Assembly: GCA_023399105.1 (NCBI GenBank)
Contig: JAEWQT010000334.1
Location: 1 to 5,405, forward strand
Direction of reading: 5' to 3'
Length of the DNA: 5,405 bases
Source of the DNA: Pseudomonadota bacterium
GTDB taxonomy: Bacteria > Pseudomonadota > Gammaproteobacteria > Pseudomonadales > Oceanobacteraceae
Positions 1-5,405 of this stretch are shown here, piece after piece. The position numbers were made by a program, and so were the translations under genes. Under the pieces are notes generated by a model. It saw nothing but the letters and a program-made list of their open reading frames with translations, had not been told where the DNA came from and ran no database searches. The first letter of the stretch is position 1. Each line of letters starts with the position of its first letter.

Positions 1-298
1 ATTCACCCAGCCGGAATTGCAGAAACAGACGGTTTAATTGCGTACGGTCCGCCCCAACGCCGGGATGCTGCAGCTCTACCCCGGTCAGCTCCAGCCGGGT
101 TTTAAACGGCGCAAACTGCCAGTTCTGTGCGCTTAACGCATAGCCTTCGCCTTGCTGATCGTACCAGCGTGACGCTGCCAGCAGGCCCAACCCGGGCAGG
201 CTGTACAGCAGCACCAGCAACAGAGAAAACAAAACAGCCAGCACCAGAGCCAGCCACAACCAGAGTTTTTTACCCAACAGGGTACGACGCTCGTTCAT
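1..298 (-). CDS. AsmA/DUF748-like membrane-anchored protein, N-terminal fragment
   Basis: This is the first 99 codons of a gene that runs off the left edge of the window. It starts at ATG (298-296), overlapping the recD TAA stop by one base as TAATG, with a strong GAGGAG ribosome-binding site five bases upstream. Residues 1-11 are basic (MNERRTLLGKK). They are followed by a long Leu/Val/Ala/Trp-rich segment (about 12-34) that should be a signal anchor or single inner-membrane helix, placing the rest in the periplasm. After the helix, residues 53-97 read YALSAQNWQFAPFKTRLELT and continue with regularly spaced hydrophobic residues ending LNRLFLQFRL. This F-x-P-F-x-T-x-L-x-L-x-G-x-x-L pattern resembles the start of AsmA/TamB/DUF748 proteins, large beta-rich envelope proteins implicated in lipid transport or outer-membrane homeostasis. 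That assignment is inferred from pattern only, because most of the protein is missing. Another membrane-anchored periplasmic protein remains possible. Reality of the gene is near certain; the family is moderate. Confidence 0.72.
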   Translation of the reverse strand, partial: MNERRTLLGKKLWLWLALVLAVLFSLLLVLLYSLPGLGLLAASRWYDQQGEGYALSAQNWQFAPFKTRLELTGVELQHPGVGADRTQLNRLFLQFRLGE

Positions 299-2202
299 TA
301 CAACTCCTCAATCCCGTCAACCGCCGGTGACCATAACGTTTCGCGCAAACCACTGGCACGCTGCACCCGGGCACGCACGCCCCGTTCCCAGCTGTCGGTA
401 CTGGTGAACACATCAAACTGCTCGCGGGCACGGGTAATGGCGGTGTAGATCAGCTCGCGGGTAATCACGCTCTGCCATTGTTCCGGCAATAACAGACACA
501 CGCGGGTAAATTCCGAGCCCTGACTTTTGTGCACGGTCATGGCGAAGGCGGTTTCATGTGCCGGCAGGCGGCTGGGCAATAACCAGCGGATACCGCCGTC
601 GCTGTCCGGGAAAGCCACTTTCAGTTGTGGTTTGCTGCCGTCGGTATGCCACAGGGTAATGCCGACATCGCCGTTAAACAGGCCCAGATCATAATCGTTG
701 CGGCTGATCATCACCGGCCGCCCCGCATACCACAAGGCTTTTTCCGGGCGCGCCGGTAATAAGCCCTGTTTTACCAGCAGTTGTTCCACCTGCCGGTTTA
801 CCTGCTCCACCCCACTCTGGCCGTTGCGCAGCGCCACCAGCAGCCGGTATTGGCCAAAGGCGTCAAACACCTCCGAGGCCGGGCGTTGTGCGGTCACGGC
901 ATGGCAAAAATCCTGCAGCCCTGCCTGTACGTTCTGTTGCCAGTCTGTGTTGTTCCAATACGACAAATCGCTGGACTGACTCAGATTCTGAAAGCGCACC
1001 TGCGCAGCAAAGCGCTCGAAAGCCTGCTGCGCCGCTGCGGTATCGCTGGTGTTCACCGCCGCCGCCAGCTGGCCAATGCCGCTGCTGGCATCAAAACGAT
1101 GCGATACCCGCAGCTGTGCCAGCGCATTCTGCATCGGGCTGCAGGCCACTTCGGCCACCTGCTGCAGCGAATAACCGGTTAACGCACTCAGACGCGCGGC
1201 AAAAGCCGTATCCGGCCCATGTTCAACACCGGCATCGCATAAATCCGCCAGCACGCTGCCGGCTTCCACCGATGCCAGCTGGTCGCGGTCGCCGAGCAGA
1301 ATCAGCCGCGTGTGCGGCGCCAGCGCCATCAGCAGATGGTGCATCATGGGCAAGTCCACCATTGACGCTTCGTCCACCACCACGCAATCAAAGGGTAAAT
1401 GCCGCTGCGCGTTGTAGCGAAAGCCATTGGGTGTCCAGCCCAGCAAGCGATGCAGGGTAAAGCTGTCGTCGGGAATCTGTTCTGCATAGGGCAGCGCGCC
1501 CTTCAGTTTGGCGTTACGGATGGATTCGGGCATGCGCGCCGCCGCCTTACCCGTGGGCGCGGCCAGGGCAATGGAAAGCTCTGGCTGGGTACTCAGCAAA
1601 GCGCTGAGCAGGCGCGTCACCGTGGTGGTTTTGCCGGTGCCGGGGCCGCCGGTAATCACGGTAAAGCGCTGTAAACAGGCCGTGGCGGCGGCCACTTTCT
1701 GCCAGTCGGTTTGCCCGGCTGGCAAGGTTGGAAACAGGGCATTCAGAACCTCGGCCAACGCTGAGTCGTCTACCTGTAAGGGTGAACTCAGCCGCTGCTC
1801 AAGCTGCGCTAATACGTCCTGCTCATAAAAATAATACCGGGCCAGATACAGACGCTGACCAGCCAGCACCAACGGCTGCTGGGCATAGACGCTGTCGCTG
1901 CCGGCCACATACACCGTGGCGCAACCCGCCAGCGACGCTTGCAGCCGCTGTGGGCCCAAACTCTGCCAGTGCTCCTGAAGTTCATGCACCCAGCATTGCG
2001 ACAACGGCAGGCACACCTGCCCTTTGCCCAGCGCCACGCTCACCATCAGCCCCGCCAGTTGCAGCGTCTCCAGTTGTTCGGCGCTGGCGTTGGTATGAAG
2101 ACGGGTTTCGTAGTGCAGCAGTTGGCGCGCCAGCTGGCGGTCGAGATCGCGCACCGGCAAATCAGCCAGATTGAACGACGGTTTCTGTACGGTCAGATTC
2201 AT
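298..2202 (-). CDS. recD: RecD, 5'-3' helicase subunit of exonuclease V (RecBCD)
   Basis: This is a complete 634-residue RecD; the E. coli protein is 608. RecD is the fast superfamily 1B 5'-3' motor of RecBCD and acts on broken DNA ends in the cytoplasm. Residues 1 to about 150 form the N-terminal domain that in the family contacts RecC. The helicase core follows. Motif I/Walker A is GGPGTGKTTT (185-194, Lys191), and motif Ia is APTGKAA (215-221). Motif II is DEAS (277-280), motif III GDRDQL (304-309) and motif IV SHRF (367-370). GLFNGDVG lies at 507-514, motif V is VHKSQG (557-562), and motif VI is TAITRA (587-592). All are intact, so an active ATPase is expected. There is no long N-terminal extension of the RecD2 type, and pairing with recB makes it RecD1. 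The open frame extends 79 codons upstream of the ATG at 2202. That stretch lies inside the recB coding region and is not RecD-like. The chosen ATG has a good ribosome-binding site, overlaps the recB stop as ATGA, and gives the normal family length. Confidence 0.97.
   Translation of the reverse strand: MNLTVQKPSFNLADLPVRDLDRQLARQLLHYETRLHTNASAEQLETLQLAGLMVSVALGKGQVCLPLSQCWVHELQEHWQSLGPQRLQASLAGCATVYVAGSDSVYAQQPLVLAGQRLYLARYYFYEQDVLAQLEQRLSSPLQVDDSALAEVLNALFPTLPAGQTDWQKVAAATACLQRFTVITGGPGTGKTTTVTRLLSALLSTQPELSIALAAPTGKAAARMPESIRNAKLKGALPYAEQIPDDSFTLHRLLGWTPNGFRYNAQRHLPFDCVVVDEASMVDLPMMHHLLMALAPHTRLILLGDRDQLASVEAGSVLADLCDAGVEHGPDTAFAARLSALTGYSLQQVAEVACSPMQNALAQLRVSHRFDASSGIGQLAAAVNTSDTAAAQQAFERFAAQVRFQNLSQSSDLSYWNNTDWQQNVQAGLQDFCHAVTAQRPASEVFDAFGQYRLLVALRNGQSGVEQVNRQVEQLLVKQGLLPARPEKALWYAGRPVMISRNDYDLGLFNGDVGITLWHTDGSKPQLKVAFPDSDGGIRWLLPSRLPAHETAFAMTVHKSQGSEFTRVCLLLPEQWQSVITRELIYTAITRAREQFDVFTSTDSWERGVRARVQRASGLRETLWSPAVDGIEEL
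304..309 (-). promoter_or_regulatory. Ribosome-binding site of the AsmA-like gene, inside the recD 3' end
   Basis: GAGGAG reads on the minus strand five bases before the ATG at 298-296. The same bases encode the two Glu codons in the RecD C-terminus (IEEL-stop), so recD carries the initiation signal for the next gene. This supports the chosen start and suggests translational coupling. Confidence 0.8.
834..841 (-). other. Octamer identical to E. coli Chi, inside recD
   Basis: GCTGGTGG reads on the minus strand within recD, from codons for Leu-Val-Ala (CTG GTG GCG, RecD residues about 455-457). It is the exact sequence that E. coli RecBCD recognises. Only one copy was seen in the window on either strand. 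The host's own Chi sequence is unknown, and CTG-GTG codon pairs can create the octamer by chance, so function is uncertain. Confidence 0.3.
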
Positions 2203-5200
2203 ACCGGCTCTCCCTGACACACTACCCGCTGCCAGCGTTGCAGCTGCGGCCAATCCGGCGGCAAATAATAAATACCGGCTCTGGGTTGCGCCGTTTCCAC
2301 GCTGGCCGTATCCGCAACATCCGCCGCAAACGGCATACCACGCAGAAAATAATAAAACACGCCGCCCAGATGCTGCTGCGGGTCGTAATCCGGCAGACGC
2401 TGACGCAACAGCTGATCGAGCGCCAGGGTATAAATCCACGCCTGCAGATCGAAGCGGTGTTCCTGCATGGTCTGCTGCATGGCCGCGTGGTGGTAATCCT
2501 GCGGGCGGTTACCCAGATGGTTGGATTTATAGTCGGCCACGTAATAACGGCCGTTGTGGGCGAAAATAAGGTCGATAAAGCCTTTCAGATAACCGCTGAC
2601 CTCGTTGAACTGAAATCTCGGGCTGGGGCTCTGCAGCAACTGATCCACCTGATAAGGCTTTAAACCCGCCACGGGCAGATAAAATTCCATTTCATCCAAC
2701 CGCTGCCCGGGCTGAATATCGGCCAGACAAAATACAGCGCCCTGCTGGTCCCGCTGCGGGCTTTGCACAATGGCCTGCAGCCAATCGGCCACCTGACAGC
2801 ATTGTTTCGCCTGCTCCTGCTCGTCGGCTACCAGCAAACCGTAACGGGCCAGTTGTTGCATCACCAGAGTGTTCAGCGCTTGCGTGTCGTGAAAATCCCA
2901 TTTTTCCAGTATGGCGTGTAAGCAGGTACCGGCATTCGCGCCCTTAGCAAAGCTAAACACCGAATTCAGTTTGTCCTGTTCTGCTGGTATTACGGTTGCC
3001 TGCTCTGGTGCATTTTCATTGGCCGCGGCAAATTCGTCATCACGCAGCGCGGCGTCGGCCAGTGACAGTGCGGCGGCCTCGGTGGACGCATGCCCATCGG
3101 CCAACTGGCTGTAACTGGTAACGCGCCAGCTGTCGTAACGGCGCGGCTGAATGGCGCTGGCGGCAATCTCTGCCGCAGCGCTGTCGGCCTGCGAACCAGC
3201 CACCGCCTGCCAAGCGGGTACATCACCGATGTACATATCCGCGTTGGCGCGCTGATGCAGTTCGGTCCAGTCCGGGTTTTGCTGCAAATTCAGCAAATAC
3301 CCCAGCGCCGAATTAGCGATGGTCGATTTTTTCTCTTTTTTACTGCGTCCATCCACGGCGTCCATCAGCCACACAAAACAGCCCTGCTCGGCACGGGTTA
3401 AGGCCACGTACAGCAGGCGCAGGCTTTCTGCCAGCGAGTCGCGGATGGCCAGATCTTTGGCGTCGGCATCCGGGTCCAGATTCAGCACCATGCCGAGGCG
3501 GTCGTCGAAATAACAGGTGTCGGCTTTGCCGTTGGGCAAATAATTGTCGTCCCAGCAATAGGGTAAAAACACCAGCGGGTATTGCAGGCCTTTGGATTTA
3601 TGGATGGTGACGATGTTGACCAGATTCGCGTCGCTTTCCAGCCGTAACTGCGCTTCATCGCCGCTGCTTTCTTCACTGAAGACGTGCTCGCCCAGCCAGC
3701 GCAATAACGCCTCGTGGCCACGCAGCCGGCGGCTGGCGCTTTGCAATAATTCGCCCAGATGCAGCAGGTTGGTGAGGCGGCGTTCGCCCTGTGGCAAACA
3801 GCGCAAACGCTGCGCCCGCCCTTCACTTTCCAGCCATTTCAGCAACGCTGCCATAATGCCGCGCGTATTCCACAGCTTGTGATAATCCTGATGGGTTTGC
3901 AGCACCTTTTCCCATTCGCTCTCATCGTTCAGCAATTGGTGCAATCGTTCGGCACTGTAGCCCTGGGTTTCGGTGGCCAGCGCCGAGCGCACAATGCGCT
4001 CATCACTGGGGTGGGCAATGGCTTCCAGCCAGCGGAAGACATCCAGCGCTTCCTGACTCTCGAATACCGAATCACGGGTTAAAAACACACTGCCAATATT
4101 CTGCTGCGCCAGCGCATCCCGAATCCAGCCCGCCTGTTTGCGGCTGCGCACCAGCACTGCAATATCGCGCGCCTGCACCGGTTGCCCGGCCAGTGTACCC
4201 GCGCCGTTTAATAACGCAGCGATTTGTTCGGCGCATTGGCTGGCGGTGGTTTGTTGCGCACCGTGGCGGGAATATTCTTTGCCGTCGTGCCACAGCTGCA
4301 GCGGAATCTGTGCCCTGCCGTTGGCGGCAAAGCCATTGTTGTCGTGGCGACCACCGGCCTTTACCTGAATAAATTCGATGTCCTTATCGAAAATAAAAGG
4401 CGAGGCATTGCCGGCAAATAACTGATTCACTCCGTTAATTAAGCGACTGTGGCTGCGCCAGTTGGTGTCCAGGGTAAAGCGTTGCTCGTCGGTTAAATTT
4501 CGCCGCGCTTGAATGTAGGTAAAAATATCGGCACCGCGGAAAGCGTAAATCGCCTGTTTTGGGTCACCGATCATAATCAGGCTGTGGTGCTGATCATCCG
4601 GGCTTTCTCCGGCTTCTGCCGGCGGATAAATACGGTTGAAAATATCAAACTGGCGCGCGTCGGTATCTTGAAATTCGTCGATCATCGCCACCGGGTATAA
4701 ACGGCGGATATGCGCGGCTAAGCGTTCGCCCTGCGGGCCAGCCAACGCCGCCTGCAGCAGGCGCAACAAATCGTCCGGCGTTAAGGCACCGACCTGTTCC
4801 AGCAACTCGAAATAGCGCGCTTTAATACGCTCCTGCCAGGCCAGATCGAGCAGACGGTTAAGCTGTTTCACCAACGGCAGCAGGGCTTCCAGCGCGCTGA
4901 AAATCGGATGCTGAGGCAGCTCGCCGCTTTTCAGTTTTTCGCTCATAAACGCCTGGGTAAAGCGTTCGCTACACGACGGCGGCTGCGGATAAAACTCGCC
5001 CAGGCCATAGGCCACAATCTGGCCCAGCCATTTGGGAGTATTGGTTTTGTTGTAACTGGACTTATTCAAACCAGAATCGGCAATTAACTGCGCTAAATCC
5101 GCCACGCTGGTATTGCGGCACTGCGCCTGCAAGGCCAAAAATGCCGCCTCTGTTTGCGCCCACAGGCTTTCAAAATCCGCCGTTGGCAGGCCCGGCAATA

Positions 5201-5405
5201 TGGTCATATCCGGGCGTGCCAGCCGCGAGCGCACCGTTTGCATTAAGGCTTGCGGGCCGGCGTACTGGTTGAGCAAAAAGCGGCTTTGCGGTTCGTTCAG
5301 GCGATAAGCGTGCTGACGCCAGATATCTTCGCAGGCCTGCAGCAAATAGCGTTCGCTATCCAGCACCATCTCGGCGCTGAACATCACGCCGCTGTCGAAG
5401 GCAAA
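2199..5405 (-). CDS. recB: RecB, helicase-nuclease subunit of exonuclease V (RecBCD), 5' end missing
   Basis: In-window codons encode 1068 residues plus a TGA stop. The frame is still open at the right edge. Numbering the codon at 5405-5403 as 1, helicase motif II is IDEFQDT (242-248) and motif III GDPKQAIY (280-287). Motif IV is NWRS (315-318), motif V TIHKSKG (600-606) and motif VI LLYVALTRA (664-672). This is the superfamily 1A 3'-5' motor. A Ser/Ala-rich linker (about 740-810) leads to the C-terminal nuclease. There GTCLHAILE gives His830 and Glu834, GFIDL gives Asp945, ADYK gives Asp958 and Lys960, and QAWIY (988-992) is the QxxxY motif. These match E. coli His956, Asp1067, Asp1080 and Lys1082, so nuclease activity is expected. 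The offset against the 1180-residue E. coli protein implies about 120-130 N-terminal residues are outside the window, including Walker A and motif Ia. A GTG at 5387 and an ATG at 5384 are internal codons, not starts: the frame continues upstream and a start there would remove the ATP site. The stop overlaps the recD ATG by four bases. Confidence 0.97.
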   Translation of the reverse strand, partial: FAFDSGVMFSAEMVLDSERYLLQACEDIWRQHAYRLNEPQSRFLLNQYAGPQALMQTVRSRLARPDMTILPGLPTADFESLWAQTEAAFLALQAQCRNTSVADLAQLIADSGLNKSSYNKTNTPKWLGQIVAYGLGEFYPQPPSCSERFTQAFMSEKLKSGELPQHPIFSALEALLPLVKQLNRLLDLAWQERIKARYFELLEQVGALTPDDLLRLLQAALAGPQGERLAAHIRRLYPVAMIDEFQDTDARQFDIFNRIYPPAEAGESPDDQHHSLIMIGDPKQAIYAFRGADIFTYIQARRNLTDEQRFTLDTNWRSHSRLINGVNQLFAGNASPFIFDKDIEFIQVKAGGRHDNNGFAANGRAQIPLQLWHDGKEYSRHGAQQTTASQCAEQIAALLNGAGTLAGQPVQARDIAVLVRSRKQAGWIRDALAQQNIGSVFLTRDSVFESQEALDVFRWLEAIAHPSDERIVRSALATETQGYSAERLHQLLNDESEWEKVLQTHQDYHKLWNTRGIMAALLKWLESEGRAQRLRCLPQGERRLTNLLHLGELLQSASRRLRGHEALLRWLGEHVFSEESSGDEAQLRLESDANLVNIVTIHKSKGLQYPLVFLPYCWDDNYLPNGKADTCYFDDRLGMVLNLDPDADAKDLAIRDSLAESLRLLYVALTRAEQGCFVWLMDAVDGRSKKEKKSTIANSALGYLLNLQQNPDWTELHQRANADMYIGDVPAWQAVAGSQADSAAAEIAASAIQPRRYDSWRVTSYSQLADGHASTEAAALSLADAALRDDEFAAANENAPEQATVIPAEQDKLNSVFSFAKGANAGTCLHAILEKWDFHDTQALNTLVMQQLARYGLLVADEQEQAKQCCQVADWLQAIVQSPQRDQQGAVFCLADIQPGQRLDEMEFYLPVAGLKPYQVDQLLQSPSPRFQFNEVSGYLKGFIDLIFAHNGRYYVADYKSNHLGNRPQDYHHAAMQQTMQEHRFDLQAWIYTLALDQLLRQRLPDYDPQQHLGGVFYYFLRGMPFAADVADTASVETAQPRAGIYYLPPDWPQLQRWQRVVCQGEPV
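2208..2215 (-). promoter_or_regulatory. Ribosome-binding site deciding the recD start, inside the recB 3' end
   Basis: AGGGAGAG reads on the minus strand, ending five bases before the recD ATG (2202-2200). It lies within the last codons of recB (Cys-Gln-Gly-Glu-Pro-Val-stop). It decides between this ATG and the far-upstream start of the longer open frame, and it points to recB-recD translational coupling. Confidence 0.78.

Noticed and set aside
888..1460. A 190-codon plus-strand open frame opposite recD.
   Set aside because: It is a shadow of GC-rich recD codons, rich in Pro/Arg/Ala with no recognisable domain and antisense to strongly conserved helicase motifs.
2128..2139. A perfect 12-bp palindrome, CGCCAGCTGGCG, near the recD start.
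   Set aside because: It encodes Arg-Gln-Leu-Ala with common codons inside conserved-length recD. There is no T-run or paired site, so it looks like codon coincidence rather than an operator or terminator.
2203..2439. A 79-codon N-terminal extension of the recD open frame (start at 2439).
   Set aside because: It lies wholly within the conserved end of recB, reads as Ala/Gly-rich out-of-frame translation, and is not RecD-like. The ATG at 2202 has a ribosome-binding site and gives the expected protein length.
1728..2663. Several plus-strand open frames of 92-148 codons opposite recD and the recB 3' end.
   Set aside because: They overlap each other in different frames, have low-complexity compositions, and lie antisense to conserved domains, including the RecB nuclease active site.
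3482..3826. A minus-strand 114-codon open frame inside recB.
   Set aside because: It is an alternative frame within recB motif V, and its residues are consistent with out-of-frame translation of conserved sequence.
5382..5387. GTG or ATG near the right edge as the recB start.
   Set aside because: The reading frame stays open to the window edge with RecB-like sequence. Starting here would delete Walker A and about 120-130 residues, so these are internal codons of a gene cut by the window.
1..5405. A search by eye for promoters, terminators, tRNAs, insertion sequences, CRISPR repeats and defence genes.
   Set aside because: The genes leave no intergenic space, and I saw no repeat arrays, terminal inverted repeats, or hairpin-plus-T-run signals outside coding sequence.

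Overview
The window is a block of densely packed minus-strand genes from what looks like a gammaproteobacterium. The evidence is a RecBCD-type (not AddAB-type) repair locus, moderately GC-rich coding sequence with heavy CTG/GCG codon use, and RecB/RecD sequences of the gammaproteobacterial kind. A marine Oceanospirillales-like host is a guess that the sequence cannot settle.

Layout, in transcription order (right to left): the 3' nine-tenths or so of recB (5405 down to 2199, its 5' end outside the window); a complete recD (2202 down to 298); then the first 99 codons of a membrane-anchored protein of the AsmA/DUF748 type (298 down to the window edge). No intergenic space is present. recB and recD overlap as ATGA, and recD and the next gene overlap as TAATG. 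Each downstream start has a purine-rich ribosome-binding site inside the last codons of the gene before it, so the three genes look co-transcribed and translationally coupled. No promoter, terminator, RNA gene, mobile element or CRISPR array is visible. The operon promoter and recC are not in the window and may lie beyond its right edge.

Function: RecB (3'-5' helicase plus nuclease) and RecD (5'-3' helicase), with RecC, form the RecBCD enzyme. It unwinds and resects double-strand breaks, responds to Chi, and loads RecA. All helicase motifs of RecD are intact. So are RecB motifs II-VI and the nuclease active-site residues. The AsmA-like gene has no obvious link to recombination and may simply share the transcript. 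I found no sign of a novel system. The points most worth checking are the coupled envelope-type gene and the Chi-like octamers.
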